A stretch of 64,000 bases of DNA from Leptolyngbya sp. FACHB-261 (lineage in GTDB: Bacteria; Cyanobacteriota; Cyanobacteriia; FACHB-261): NCBI RefSeq assembly GCF_014696065.1, contig NZ_JACJPL010000022.1:62001-126000 (forward strand). The letters are read 5' to 3'. Positions 55,052-64,000 of the stretch are shown here, in pieces. The position numbers and the translations under genes are program-made. The notes below the pieces were generated by a model that saw only the letters and a list, made by a program, of their open reading frames with translations, had not been told where the DNA came from and made no database searches. How positions within the stretch are numbered: the first letter of the stretch is position 1; every line of letters begins with the position of its first letter.

Positions 55052-55566
55052 CTAAACTGCGTCTGGGTCCACTCCGAGCGCTCGTAGCCGAGTTGCTAGA
55101 CGCTCAGCTCGCTCTGCCTGCTGCCTAGCCTGGATTTCGCGTTGGAGTGCGGCGTTTAGCTCTTCAGGGATCAGTCGTTTCTCGCCACTATCTTCTCGAT
55201 AGAAGCTAATCAGTTGCCCTTCTGCTATCAAGCGAAGCTGTAGGGGTTCACTCCGACTGTCCGTGATTGGCTCATAAAAATCGCCTCGCAGCCGATAGCC
55301 CCGCAACTGCTCTTTGATCCATTCTCCTTTCGGGTCAAACAACCAATACTCTTGCACTCCCAATTGTGATCTTTAGTGTCCTGGGAACTAATCTCAAAAA
55401 CTACCCCTGGAACCTGCCGCTCTTCCCAAATCTTGTAACTATTATTTGAGAACTTCTAAGGTACTTAGCAGAGCATAAAGGTGGCCGTAGCTCTCAGCCG
55501 CGGGCTTGCCGTCAGAACTGGAGTAGAAAATTGAGGGTTGTTGAGTTGCTGGCAAAAGAGTAGCCA
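55052..55566 (-). pseudogene. Uma2-family gene with two internal deletions
   Basis: From ATG 55566 the frame gives MATLLPATQQPSIFYSSSDGKPAAESYGHLYALLSTLEVLK, then TAA. In another frame SYKIWEERQVPGVVFEISSQDT follows and in a third QLGVQEYWLFDPKGEWIKEQLRGYRLRG. The normal 60-residue LYY..G....APDV segment between EVLK and YKIWEE is missing, and about 15 residues before QLGVQEYW as well. The C-terminal EIQARQQAERAERLATRLRALGVDP tail is typical of long Uma2 proteins. Two frame-breaking deletions make it dead. Confidence 0.87.
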
Positions 55567-55634
55567 TAGACACTAGAGAGGTCTCGTGTGTATGGCTACT
55601 CTGCAATCTATGACTATGGACCCTACTACGGCCT

Positions 55635-56858
55635 TTAGTGGCTAACTGAGGTGGTTTCAGCTGTGCTGGGTTGGCTCGATTTGTTATGGCTTAATTCAAG
55701 TGGAGAGGGTGTCTGATCGCTATTTGCTGTATTGGCAGGTAAGTCCGTAGGGGAGGGTTCTTTTTTCAAAATTAGAACCCCTTGTGAACGCACAGCAATC
55801 AAAGCCGCTTTAATCACAACGGCTGTGGGCACTGCAATCACAACCCCTAATAAGCCACCCACCCGAGCACCAGTTAGAACCGAAATTAAGACCCAAACTG
55901 GGTTAAGACCTGTCACCCGGCCCAAGACTCTCGGCGCGATCAAGTTCTCAATAATCTGTTGCACAATCACTGCTGCAGACAGCACGCGTAAGCCCAAACT
56001 GACATCTTGCAGGGTGACTAGTAGCGTGACCAGAGCAATGCCCACTGAGCCACCAAAGGGCACAAGCGCCATCAGACCAATCGTCAGACCAAACAGCAAG
56101 CCAAAGGGAACCTTCAACACCAAAAAGGTGGGAATCAGCGCCGAGGCCATACAAGTGCCCAGGATAAACTGACCGATGAAGAAATTCTGAAAGCTCAGAC
56201 GCAACGTCTCCGAAAATGGCTCTCGAATTTCATTCGGCAACCACTCGGTCAAACTCGTCCACAGCCGGTCCCCATACTGCAATAGATAGAAAGTCAGAAA
56301 GATAGTGAGCAGGACATCTAACAGGCGGGTAAGGGTGAACACCGCCAGATTCAAAACCTCACCGGCAATCGCCTGCAACTGCCCCTTCAAACGACTGGTA
56401 ATTTGTAGCGGCAGATCCACCGGACCCAGCGTCAGATTGAAGTTTTCAAAGCGTGTATTGATTTGCTCGTTGAGCAGTACCAACTGACGCTGGCCTGAAT
56501 CAATCCACTCCGGCAAACGAGCTACCAACTGTTGAGCTTGAGCCAGAGCAATGGGCACCAGCGTTACGCCCAAGGCCAGCAAAATTGATACCGTCACCAA
56601 AAAAACCAGGACAGCGGCAGGCCCCCGCCGGTTACCCTGCCGCTCCATAAAGCTCACGGGGTAGTTCAACAGAAAGGCCAGCAGCGATGCCGCAATTACA
56701 ACGACAAACAGCTCGTGGAAATAGCGAAAGGTTAGAAAGAAGGCCAGAGCATTGAGCACGAGCAGTGGCATTGCCAGGGCAATCACTAGGAAGCGCGATA
56801 TGGGGGCAAGCGCTTCCCACCAGTTCAGCAGTTTGTTTTGACGTATGTTGTGGCCCAC
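55635..56858 (-). CDS. AI-2E-family transporter (TqsA/YhhQ-like permease)
   Basis: The 407-residue protein has seven or eight membrane helices, for example FLVIALAMPLLVLNALAFFL, LLAFLLNYPVSFM, VLVFLVTVSILLALGVTLVP, FTLTRLLDVLLTIFLTFYLL, LLFGLTIGLMALVPFGGSVGIAL and VWVLISVLTGARVGGLLGVVIAVPTAVVIK. It matches AI-2E transporters with FFIGQFILG and the central PFGG motif. Family members export AI-2 or transport other solutes in many bacteria; cyanobacterial substrates are unknown. The last 45 residues are unstructured and polar. Confidence 0.88.
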   Translation of the reverse strand: MGHNIRQNKLLNWWEALAPISRFLVIALAMPLLVLNALAFFLTFRYFHELFVVVIAASLLAFLLNYPVSFMERQGNRRGPAAVLVFLVTVSILLALGVTLVPIALAQAQQLVARLPEWIDSGQRQLVLLNEQINTRFENFNLTLGPVDLPLQITSRLKGQLQAIAGEVLNLAVFTLTRLLDVLLTIFLTFYLLQYGDRLWTSLTEWLPNEIREPFSETLRLSFQNFFIGQFILGTCMASALIPTFLVLKVPFGLLFGLTIGLMALVPFGGSVGIALVTLLVTLQDVSLGLRVLSAAVIVQQIIENLIAPRVLGRVTGLNPVWVLISVLTGARVGGLLGVVIAVPTAVVIKAALIAVRSQGVLILKKEPSPTDLPANTANSDQTPSPLELSHNKSSQPSTAETTSVSH

Positions 56859-57096
56859 AGGAAACCCTCAGAGCGGAGAAGCCTTCTACCAGTCAACCCA
56901 GCTTTAACTAGCATCGCTTCGTGCTAGAGACTGGGATCACTGTTCCCTAGGTACTGGGTTGACAGTAATCACTTGGATACTATCAGTTGGTTCTAAGCCA
57001 AGCGGATCTAACCTAGCCCTAAACCCATTTACAACTTAGAGATGCCTCAGCTTCAGAGCTGGCTCAACTGAAGCTGACTTGCCTGAGGTGGCTTAC

Positions 57097-57804
57097 CTAG
57101 AGCTGACTTACTGGGCCTTCTTCCAATTCAGGCACCCGCACCGAAATTAGGTAGCCACATCGATGCTCACCGTCAACCATCCAGTGCGTACGCTCGACCT
57201 TGACCTGGTCAACCCCAGAGAGGGCTTCTGAAAACATTTCTAATTCGTGACCGCAGACGGTCGGGAAAGACTCAGCCAGTTGCGAGATAGCACAGTGGTG
57301 CTCGACCAGGAGAAACCGTCCACCCTCGACAGCATGATATTCGGCCATGTACCCCTCGGTCTGGCGAAGTTGGGCCAGGATGGCAACTCGCTCTTGCAGA
57401 GGTCCGGTCCCGATTTGGGCTCGATAGCTCAAAGCCTTGCGTTGCCACTGTTTGTGAAGCAGCGAGCCGAGTTGCTCTGGCCCCATCTCCTCAGACAGCA
57501 CTGCTAACATGCCAACCGCAAACTCGTCGTAGCGCTGAGGAAACTGGGTTCGGCCTGCTTCTTCCGTCAAAGAGTACTGATGCTGCGGTCGCCCCATCCC
57601 TACCTGGACCGGCGTGTGGCGCACCAAGTTTTCCGTCTCCAAATCCTTGAGGTGACGACGCACAGCTTGGACGGTAATCTCTAAGCGCTCCGCTAGCTCA
57701 TGTGCTGTAGATTGCGGATGCTGTCGCAGATGCCGTAGGATGTCCTGTTTGGTGGAGGGTTCTGTCGCTGTCACAGGTTTGGCTCCCCAGGGGTGCACGT
57801 TCAC
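57097..57804 (-). CDS. sufR: Iron-sulfur cluster assembly regulator SufR
   Basis: DeoR-type repressor that binds a 4Fe-4S cluster and blocks the suf genes in cluster-replete cells. The winged HTH is at 17-65 (DILRHLRQHPQSTAHELAERL, VQAVRRHLKDLE). The usual ligand pattern is CX12CX13CX14C. Here Cys171 and Cys184 are spaced CX12C and Cys216 is present in HRCGYL, but the third position (198) is Val within a three-residue insertion (SGVDQVKVERTHW where relatives have a Cys). So one ligand is different or the cluster is bound in another way. It diverges from sufC across two SufR-like sites. Confidence 0.9.
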   Translation of the reverse strand: MNVHPWGAKPVTATEPSTKQDILRHLRQHPQSTAHELAERLEITVQAVRRHLKDLETENLVRHTPVQVGMGRPQHQYSLTEEAGRTQFPQRYDEFAVGMLAVLSEEMGPEQLGSLLHKQWQRKALSYRAQIGTGPLQERVAILAQLRQTEGYMAEYHAVEGGRFLLVEHHCAISQLAESFPTVCGHELEMFSEALSGVDQVKVERTHWMVDGEHRCGYLISVRVPELEEGPVSQL

Positions 57805-57840
57805 TCCGATGTTTTCTCTAGTTCTCTAGCCGGACTTTGA

Positions 57841-57854
57841 CAACATCAATGTTT
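57841..57854. promoter_or_regulatory. SufR-type operator (CAAC-N6-GTT-like)
   Basis: CAACATCAATGTTT fits the Synechocystis SufR consensus CAAC-N6-GTTG except for the last base. It is flanked by an 11-base inverted repeat, TTTTCTCTAGT (57812-57822) and ACTAGAGAAAA (57869-57879), centred on almost the same point. Confidence 0.6.
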
Positions 57855-57880
57855 CCAATGTAGGCTACACTAGAGAAAAG

Positions 57881-57894
57881 TAACAGCTTTGTTG
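57881..57894. promoter_or_regulatory. Second SufR-type operator
   Basis: TAACAGCTTTGTTG fits CAAC-N6-GTTG except for the first base, 40 bases after the first site. A TATATT (57901-57906) just downstream could be the -10 of sufC, so binding here would block RNA polymerase. Confidence 0.6.
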
Positions 57895-57966
57895 CTTTAG
57901 TATATTCAAGTTTGCCTTAATTTTATCAACTCGCATGAACTTGCAGGCAGGGGAGGAAGATCGCTC

Positions 57967-58719
57967 GTGAGCAAGGCGCTCCGCATCAGTAACCTGAAGG
58001 CCACCGTTGAGGGGGCATCTATCCTTAAGGGGGTCGATCTGGAGGTCCGTCCGGGTGAGATCTGTGCCCTGATGGGACCCAATGGTTCCGGCAAGTCTAC
58101 GCTGGCCTACACGCTGATGGGTCATCCCAAATATCAAGTCACTAGCGGTGAGGTCTTCCTGGGAGAAGACAATTTGCTGGAGATGGACCCTTCTGAGCGT
58201 TCCCGTGCCGGTCTGTTCTTAGCCTTTCAATATCCCCACGAAATTCCCGGGGTCACGATTACTAACTTCCTGCGCACCACGCTAAAAGCTAGGGGCCGGG
58301 ATATGGACATCTTTGACTTCCAAGACTTGATGGAAGAGAAGATGGCGCAGTTGGAGATGGACCGCTCCTTTGCTCAGCGCTATCTCAATGACGGCTTCTC
58401 CGGGGGCGAAAAGAAGCGGGCTGAGGCGTTGCAAATGCTGATGCTAGAGCCGTCAATTGCCATCCTAGATGAAACCGATTCAGGCTTGGACGTCGATGCC
58501 CTGCGGATTGTCTCTCAAGGTGTGAACTCCCTGCGGAGTCCTGATTTTGGCGCTTTGGTTATCACCCACTACCAGCGCATTCTCGACTACATCACCCCTG
58601 ATCGCGTGGTGGTGTTTATTGACGGTCGGGTTGTGCTCGAAGGTGGTCCTGAACTAGCCAAGCGAATCGAGCGCGAAGGTTACGATTCCATCCGTGCTGG
58701 CGTGTCTGTAGAAGCCTGA
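57967..58719 (+). CDS. sufC: Fe-S cluster assembly ATPase SufC
   Basis: ABC-type cytosolic ATPase of the SufBC2D scaffold. It has Walker A GPNGSGKST (near residue 38), a SufC-type Q-loop FQYPHEIPG, signature FSGGEKKRAEALQ, Walker B AILDETDSGLD and switch His in ITHYQRIL. GTG 57967 starts MSKALRISNLKATVEG, the family's normal N-terminus, with GGAGGAAG upstream. Here it is the first gene of the operon; in Synechocystis the order starts with sufB. The sufB gene begins 107 bases after its stop. Confidence 0.97.
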   Translation: MSKALRISNLKATVEGASILKGVDLEVRPGEICALMGPNGSGKSTLAYTLMGHPKYQVTSGEVFLGEDNLLEMDPSERSRAGLFLAFQYPHEIPGVTITNFLRTTLKARGRDMDIFDFQDLMEEKMAQLEMDRSFAQRYLNDGFSGGEKKRAEALQMLMLEPSIAILDETDSGLDVDALRIVSQGVNSLRSPDFGALVITHYQRILDYITPDRVVVFIDGRVVLEGGPELAKRIEREGYDSIRAGVSVEA

Positions 58720-58826
58720 TTTCACAGCTACTCAGATAGGTTTCACACCCCGCCGAGCCCACCAGACACTCCGGCCACAAGTCTTTCAAAAATCCCTAGT
58801 AGAGAACACGAACGGACCCGATTCTT

Positions 58827-60257
58827 ATGGTTAGCACTCCTTCGAAGCGCCCTGATCTTCAATTTGAGCGTCAGGCAAACTACGAAACCGAGTTCGGCTT
58901 CCACGACGAAGAGAACTATCTATTTAAGACTCCCAAAGGGCTAAATGAGGAAGTGGTGCGAGCCATCTCTGCCCGCAAACAAGAGCCCGAGTGGATGCTG
59001 GAGTTCCGGTTGAAGTCCTATCGGCTGTTTGCAGACATGCCGATGCTCAACTGGGGTGGTGAGCTATCAGGGCTCGACTTTGACGAAATCTACTACTACA
59101 TGCAGCCCTCCACTAAGGAGGCTCGTAGCTGGGAAGATGTTCCCGACTCAGTGCGTCGCACCTTTGATCGTCTGGGCATTCCCGAAGCTGAGCGCGCGTC
59201 TCTAGCGGGTGTGGGCGCTCAGTACGACTCCGAGATGGTCTACCACAACCTGCAGCAGGACTTAGTAGATCAGGGCATTATCTTCAAGGGCATGGATGCC
59301 GGTCTGCGCGAGCACGAAGATATTGTGCGCAAGTACATCGGCTCGATTATTCCACCTAGCGATAACAAGTTTGCAGCGCTGAACTCAGCTGTATGGTCGG
59401 GTGGCTCGTTCATCTACGTGCCCAAAGGCGTTCACGTTGATATTCCCCTACAAACCTATTTCCGGATCAACGCTGACAAAGCTGGTCAGTTTGAGCGCAC
59501 GCTGATCATCGCTGACGAAGGCGCTTACGTGCATTACATCGAGGGCTGTACGGCTCCAGTCTACGCCGCAGATGCTCTGCACAGCGCCGTGGTTGAACTG
59601 GTCGCTCTGCCCGGTGCCCGGATTCGCTATTCGACCGTGCAGAACTGGTCCAAGAACGTATACAACCTGGTGACCAAGCGGGCCTACGCTTACGAAAACG
59701 CCACCGTCGAATGGATCGACGGCAACATGGGCTCCAAACTCACCATGAAGTACCCAGCGGTTTGGCTGATGGGCGAAGGGGCTCACGGTGAAGTGCTGAG
59801 TCTGGCCTATGCCAGCGAAGATCAGCATCAAGACACTGGAGCCAAGATGGTCCACGTTGCGCCTAACACCACCTCGCGCATCGTTTCCAAGTCGATCTCT
59901 CGCGGAAGCCAGAGTCGCACCAGCTATCGTGGCCTGGTCAAGGTAACGCCTGAAGCCACGAATGCCCGAAGCACCGTGCAGTGTGACGCTCTGTTGCTGG
60001 ACTCCGAGTCCCGCAGCGACACCTACCCCTACATGGAGATCGATAACGTCACCGCCAATATCGGCCATGAAGCGTCGGTGTCCAAGATCAGCGAAGAGAA
60101 GCTGTTCTACTTGACCTCGCGTGGACTAACCGAAGAGGAAGCCATGCGTATGGTGGTTGCAGGCTTCATCGAGCCGATTACGCGAGAGCTACCGATGGAG
60201 TATGCCGTTGAGATGAACCGCCTGATTGAGCTGGAAATGGAAGGCTCGATCGGCTAA
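58827..60257 (+). CDS. sufB: Fe-S cluster assembly scaffold SufB
   Basis: SufB carries the nascent cluster in the SufBC2D complex. The 476-residue protein shows [30 protein letters not shown] at its N-terminus, [53 protein letters not shown], the beta-helical middle and [13 protein letters not shown] with a conserved cysteine, then [31 protein letters not shown] very strong hairpin (60258-60326) immediately follows its stop, before sufD. Confidence 0.97.
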   Translation: MVSTPSKRPDLQFERQANYETEFGFHDEENYLFKTPKGLNEEVVRAISARKQEPEWMLEFRLKSYRLFADMPMLNWGGELSGLDFDEIYYYMQPSTKEARSWEDVPDSVRRTFDRLGIPEAERASLAGVGAQYDSEMVYHNLQQDLVDQGIIFKGMDAGLREHEDIVRKYIGSIIPPSDNKFAALNSAVWSGGSFIYVPKGVHVDIPLQTYFRINADKAGQFERTLIIADEGAYVHYIEGCTAPVYAADALHSAVVELVALPGARIRYSTVQNWSKNVYNLVTKRAYAYENATVEWIDGNMGSKLTMKYPAVWLMGEGAHGEVLSLAYASEDQHQDTGAKMVHVAPNTTSRIVSKSISRGSQSRTSYRGLVKVTPEATNARSTVQCDALLLDSESRSDTYPYMEIDNVTANIGHEASVSKISEEKLFYLTSRGLTEEEAMRMVVAGFIEPITRELPMEYAVEMNRLIELEMEGSIG

Positions 60258-60326
60258 ACAACTCCGAAACCTATCCCCCACCCCCTTTGCCTAGTACTTG
60301 CTAAGAGGGGGTGAGGGTGGAGTTGT
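60258..60326 (+). promoter_or_regulatory. Strong hairpin between sufB and sufD
   Basis: ACAACTCC (60258-60265) pairs with GGAGTTGT (60319-60326), and CCCCCACCCCCT (60275-60286) with AGGGGGTGAGGG (60306-60317, one mismatch), loop of 19. It starts at the base after the sufB stop. Without a T-run it looks more like an mRNA end-stabiliser or processing site than a terminator. Confidence 0.7.
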
Positions 60327-60395
60327 GAGTTAGAACTCCGAGTTAAGACCGTGAGTTAGGGACGCAGTGAGCATAGTGAGCAGAAGGGACTGGCC

Positions 60396-61670
60396 GTGAC
60401 GCAGACGATTGCACCGCTGAAGTTTGAATTGGACACCGCTGAACCGCAGTGGCTTCAGGCGGTGCGGCAACAGGGCTTTGAGTTTTTCGACAATACCCCC
60501 TTGCCCACGCGCAAGCCAGAGGAGTGGCGCTACAGCCATCGTCGTCTGGAGCGTGTGCTGTTTCGTGAGTTTGACTATCTGCCTGCTTCTGACGCCGACT
60601 TAAGCCAAGTGCAATGGCCAGCAGAGCTGAAGCCGGAAGCCGTTCAGGTGGTGTTCATCAATGGTCATCTCGCCAAACTAGACGCCGAGCAGCTGAATGA
60701 GGCAGGCGCGAAACTGCTGCCCATTGAGCAAGCGCTCAAGCACCCCAAGCATGTTTTGGAGCAGAGCTTTGGGCAGCTCGTTCCACCTACTCAAAGCCAT
60801 GCGGCAGCCTTCCATTACGCTTTTTCCCACAGTGGGGTTCATCTCTATGTGCCCCGCAACACGCATTTGGAGCAGCCAATCCAGATCGTGCATTGGGTAG
60901 ATCGTCCCCGCACGACGGTGTTGCCTCATCTGCATGTGGTAGCAGAGCAGGGTTCTCAAGTCACAGTGATCGAGTGGTTTCTGTCGCCTGAGGGTACCGA
61001 ACTGATTTGCAGTCATGCTGCTGAAATTGACACCGGGGACAATGCCCAAGTGCTCTATTCGCCGGTGCAACTGTGGGGTAGCGGAGCTAGCCATCTCAGC
61101 CATCAGTTCTTTAAGAACGAACGCGACAGTCGTCTGCAAGCTGTGCTGTTGAATTTAGGTGGGGATTTTACAAGGCTGGAGCTGAGCACCGAGCAAGCAA
61201 CTGGGGCAGACGCTCGGGTTTCTTGCGCCTACTTGGGAGGTGAGCGTCAGCATTTTGATCACCAAACCAAGCAAATCCACAGTGCTCCCCACGCCACTAG
61301 CAATCTAGATTTCAAAGGTGCTCTCACCGGCAAGGCTCGCTCGGTTTATCGAGGCTCGGTGTTCGTCAAAAAAGCAGCGCAGCTGACTAATGCCTACCAG
61401 CTCAATAACAATTTGATCTTGAGCGAGGGAGCCAGGGCTGACTCAACGCCTTCTCTGGAAATTGAAGCGGATGATGTAAAGTGCTCCCACGGCGCGACAG
61501 TGGGGCAAATCGATCCGGAACAGGTGCTGTATTTGATGGCACGCGGCATTCCTAAGGCCATTGCTGAGCAATTGATTGTGCGAGGCTATCTAGCTAAAGT
61601 GATCGACCTAGCACCGACTGAGGCAATTCGAGCGGCTGCCGATCAAGCCATCAACCGCAAACTCTATTAA
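60396..61670 (+). CDS. sufD: Fe-S cluster assembly protein SufD
   Basis: SufD pairs with SufB at the cluster-forming interface. The 424-residue protein includes [18 protein letters not shown] at its N-terminus, [42 protein letters not shown], the beta-helix repeats and [29 protein letters not shown] with the conserved His-Gly. The start is GTG 60396. Spacing to sufS is 20 bases, so the two are transcribed together. Confidence 0.95.
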   Translation: MTQTIAPLKFELDTAEPQWLQAVRQQGFEFFDNTPLPTRKPEEWRYSHRRLERVLFREFDYLPASDADLSQVQWPAELKPEAVQVVFINGHLAKLDAEQLNEAGAKLLPIEQALKHPKHVLEQSFGQLVPPTQSHAAAFHYAFSHSGVHLYVPRNTHLEQPIQIVHWVDRPRTTVLPHLHVVAEQGSQVTVIEWFLSPEGTELICSHAAEIDTGDNAQVLYSPVQLWGSGASHLSHQFFKNERDSRLQAVLLNLGGDFTRLELSTEQATGADARVSCAYLGGERQHFDHQTKQIHSAPHATSNLDFKGALTGKARSVYRGSVFVKKAAQLTNAYQLNNNLILSEGARADSTPSLEIEADDVKCSHGATVGQIDPEQVLYLMARGIPKAIAEQLIVRGYLAKVIDLAPTEAIRAAADQAINRKLY

Positions 61671-61690
61671 TCTCACCCCCCTTTTTTCTG

Positions 61691-62947
61691 ATGACCTTCA
61701 CTCAGCAAAAAACGCTTGCAGCTCAGGTCAGATCTGACTTCCCAATTTTGCATCAGGAAGTCAACGGCAAGCCTTTGGTTTATCTGGATAATGCGGCTAC
61801 ATCGCAGAAACCTCTTGCCGTCCTCAATGCCCTAGAGCACTATTACAAATTCGATAATGCCAATGTGCATCGAGGTGTGCATGCGCTGAGTGCTCGGGCC
61901 ACCGATGCTTACGAAGCTGCACGTGATAAAGTTGCGGCTTTTGTCAATGCCGCCTCTCGCAAAGAGATCATCTACACTCGCAATGCTTCTGAGGCGATTA
62001 ATCTAGTTGCCTATAGCTGGGGCATGAACCGCCTGCAAGCGGGCGATGAAATTATTCTGAGTGTGATGGAGCATCACAGCAACTTGGTGCCCTGGCAAAT
62101 GGTGGCGCAACGCACAGGCGCAGTGCTGAAATTTGTCGAGCTAACTGAAACGGGCGAGTTCGATTTTGAGCAGTTCAAGAGCTTGCTCTCAAATCGCACC
62201 AAGTTAGTGACGACGGTATACGTTTCTAACGCCCTGGGTTGTGTTAGCCCGGTCGAAGATATCGTGCGCGAAGCCCATGCAGTTGGGGCGCGAGTGCTGC
62301 TCGATGCCTGTCAGGCGGTGCCTCATATGCCTGTAGACGTGCAAGCAATTGGCTGCGATTGGCTAGTTGCCTCAGGCCACAAAATGTGCGCACCAACTGG
62401 CATTGGCTTCCTCTATGGCCAGCTGGAATTGTTGCGCGAAATGCCGCCCTTCTTTGGCGGGGGCGAAATGATTCAGGACGTGTATCTGGATCACTCAACT
62501 TATGCCGATTTGCCTCATAAGTTCGAAGCGGGAACTCCGGCTATTGGCGAAGCGATTGCACTGGGTGCAGCAGTCGATTATCTCTCTGGCCTTGGCATGG
62601 AGCGCATCCATGCCTATGAGCAAGAATTGGCTCATTATCTGTTCGAGCGTTTGGCTGAGATCCCACAGATTAAAACCTATGGCCCTCATCCCAAACAGGC
62701 TCATCGCGCTGCTCTGGCCTCCTTTACCGCGGGGGAGGTTCACCCTCAAGACCTCTCAACTCTGTTAGATCAGTCTGGGATTGCGATTCGCACCGGCCAC
62801 CACTGTACCCAGCCATTGCATCGCTACTTAGGCGTCAGTTCCACGGCTCGCGCTAGCCTCTACTTCTACAACACGCGTGAAGAAATCGATACCTTCATCG
62901 AGACGCTCAAGGAAACTCTAGAGTTCTTCAACGGTATGTTGGGCTAG
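61691..62947 (+). CDS. sufS: Cysteine desulfurase SufS
   Basis: PLP enzyme that releases persulfide sulfur from cysteine for Fe-S assembly. It has [17 protein letters not shown] near the N-terminus, [36 protein letters not shown], the PLP lysine in [17 protein letters not shown] and the persulfide cysteine in [14 protein letters not shown]. The catalytic loop RTGHHC matches the group II (SufS) type, which normally needs SufE or SufU; neither gene lies in the window. The family length (about 418) fits. Confidence 0.96.
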   Translation: MTFTQQKTLAAQVRSDFPILHQEVNGKPLVYLDNAATSQKPLAVLNALEHYYKFDNANVHRGVHALSARATDAYEAARDKVAAFVNAASRKEIIYTRNASEAINLVAYSWGMNRLQAGDEIILSVMEHHSNLVPWQMVAQRTGAVLKFVELTETGEFDFEQFKSLLSNRTKLVTTVYVSNALGCVSPVEDIVREAHAVGARVLLDACQAVPHMPVDVQAIGCDWLVASGHKMCAPTGIGFLYGQLELLREMPPFFGGGEMIQDVYLDHSTYADLPHKFEAGTPAIGEAIALGAAVDYLSGLGMERIHAYEQELAHYLFERLAEIPQIKTYGPHPKQAHRAALASFTAGEVHPQDLSTLLDQSGIAIRTGHHCTQPLHRYLGVSSTARASLYFYNTREEIDTFIETLKETLEFFNGMLG

Positions 62948-62988
62948 AGTAGGCTGGCCTAACTGCAAATTGCTAGACTGCTCAGCTT

Positions 62989-63933
62989 ATGAATATCTTA
63001 ATTCGCCCGCTGCAAGAGAGTGATCTTGCTCGGGCCGATTATATTTTTCGCCTTGCTTTCGGGACTTTTCTCGGTGTAAGCGATCCGTCCCAGGCTTTTG
63101 GCGATCGGTCTTACATGCAACGCTGGTCTACTGATCCTAAAGCAGCATTTAAGGCAGAACTGGATGGGCAGTTAATAGGGTCGAATTTTGCCTTTACGTG
63201 GGGTAGCTTTGGTGGCTTTGGTCCCCTGACGGTTCACCCTGATTATTGGGGTAAAGGGGTAGCTCAGCAGTTGATTGAACCAACCCTAGATTACCTACAG
63301 CAACAGGGTATTCAACAGGCAGGGTTTATGACCTTTCCCAACAGCCCTATGCACGTTCATCTGTATCAGAAATTCGGGTTTTGGCCCCGATTCCTCACGG
63401 CTCTAATGTGCAAGACAGTGCAGCCAGCCCAACCAAATCCAACTATGCAAGGCATCCGATATTCGGAACTATCTGAACCTGAGCGAGTTGAGTGTTTGCA
63501 TGCTTGTCGCACCTTGACTGACCAAATTTATCCAGGTTTAGACCTAGAACGCGAAATCGTTGCAGTTGCCACTTATCACCTAGGCGATACTATTTTGCTG
63601 TGGGACGATGCACAACTGTCAGCATTTGCTGTTTGCCACTGCGGTTCCAACACTGAAGCTGGTAGCCAATCAACCTATATCAAGTTCGGGGCCGTTCGTC
63701 CTGTCCAGCGTGCAGCTCAAATCTTTGGCCAATTGCTAAATGCTTGTGAGAACTTCTGCCTAAGTATGGGCAGCTCGCAACTTTTAGCGGGGGTCAATAC
63801 TAGCCGCCAAGGCGCCTATCAGCAGCTACTTGACTATGGCCTGCGCACCGAAAGATTAGGTCTGGCGATGCATAAGCCCAATGAACCCGGACACAATCGA
63901 GCGGACGTTTTTGTGATTGATGATTGGCGTTAG
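62989..63933 (+). CDS. GNAT-family N-acetyltransferase
   Basis: A 314-residue protein with two GNAT-like halves. The first contains the acetyl-CoA-binding motif VHPDYWGKGVAQQLIEPTLDYL and GIQQAGFMTFPNSPMHVHLYQKFGF. The second half (RVECLHACRTLTDQIYPGL, GQLLNACENFCLSMGSSQLLAGV, YQQLLDYGLRTERLGLAMHK) lacks the full motif and may be degenerate. Substrate unknown. It follows sufS by 41 bases on the same strand but is unlikely to belong to Fe-S assembly. The last 67 bases of the window hold no gene I can see. Confidence 0.82.
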   Translation: MNILIRPLQESDLARADYIFRLAFGTFLGVSDPSQAFGDRSYMQRWSTDPKAAFKAELDGQLIGSNFAFTWGSFGGFGPLTVHPDYWGKGVAQQLIEPTLDYLQQQGIQQAGFMTFPNSPMHVHLYQKFGFWPRFLTALMCKTVQPAQPNPTMQGIRYSELSEPERVECLHACRTLTDQIYPGLDLEREIVAVATYHLGDTILLWDDAQLSAFAVCHCGSNTEAGSQSTYIKFGAVRPVQRAAQIFGQLLNACENFCLSMGSSQLLAGVNTSRQGAYQQLLDYGLRTERLGLAMHKPNEPGHNRADVFVIDDWR

Positions 63934-64000
63934 CACTCAATCGCACTCAATGAAAAGGTGGGACAGCAGAAGCACACCTTTCTGGCGCTACGCATCACCT

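Overview
This 64 kb window is bacterial chromosome from a cyanobacterium. The evidence is a set of typically cyanobacterial genes: the galactolipid-precursor glycosyltransferase mgdA, a likely ebsA, DUF2358, DUF4278, the Trp-rich TIGR02450 family, an SLH-OprB iron-uptake-type porin, a glycine-rich-type RRM protein, sufR divergent from suf genes, and several Uma2 genes. Base composition is moderate. I noticed only one HIP1 octamer (2770-2777). A non-heterocystous, Leptolyngbya-like lineage would fit, but the window does not prove it. I saw no rRNA, CRISPR array, transposase, prophage or integrase; the only tRNA is tRNA-Leu(CAG).

Layout. 1-12.4 kb is mostly housekeeping: gloA, an enolase gene followed closely by a split ThrE-type exporter pair, a secreted metallophosphoesterase, a membrane GTPase, murA, tRNA-Leu with a clear terminator, an rRNA/tRNA methyltransferase, a DRTGG-domain protein and ebsA. 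12.4-18.3 kb holds mgdA behind a structured 5' region, a RibD-type reductase coupled to it, small conserved genes, mreC-mreD without mreB beside them, and yjbQ. 18.3-29 kb is more fluid: a degenerate repeat cluster, a two-gene membrane module, a severed Obg N-terminus, a MASE1-GAF histidine kinase, a possible structured RNA before a tiny ORF, a Tat-exported short-chain dehydrogenase behind an AraC remnant and operator-like repeats, small coiled-coil genes and a frameshifted nuclease. 29-35 kb has an RRM protein, ClpC and a B12-binding radical SAM enzyme.

35-47 kb holds a secreted IP..R-repeat protein whose ribosome-binding site can be paired by two competing upstream sequences, DUF4278, a frameshifted MFS gene, dihydropyrimidinase, a FecR-like protein next to a porin, and a 1037-residue TIR-membrane-coiled-coil-WD40 protein. 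47-57 kb contains larE, secreted proteins, an NlpC/P60 peptidase, a two-component pair, a ruined Uma2 gene and an AI-2E-type permease. 57-63 kb is the Fe-S assembly locus: sufR divergent from sufC-sufB-sufD-sufS, with two SufR-like sites between them, followed by a GNAT acetyltransferase.

The most notable items are the TIR-WD40 protein, the switch-like leader at 36183-36260 with its repeat protein, the suf locus (C-B-D-S order, SufR lacking one ligand cysteine, strong sufB/sufD hairpin), the repeats between the AraC remnant and the exported dehydrogenase, and candidate structured RNAs near 12.8 kb and 23.9 kb. Three genes are broken by one-base deletions; these could be decay or read errors. 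Family assignments rest on reading the sequences by eye; no database search was run.
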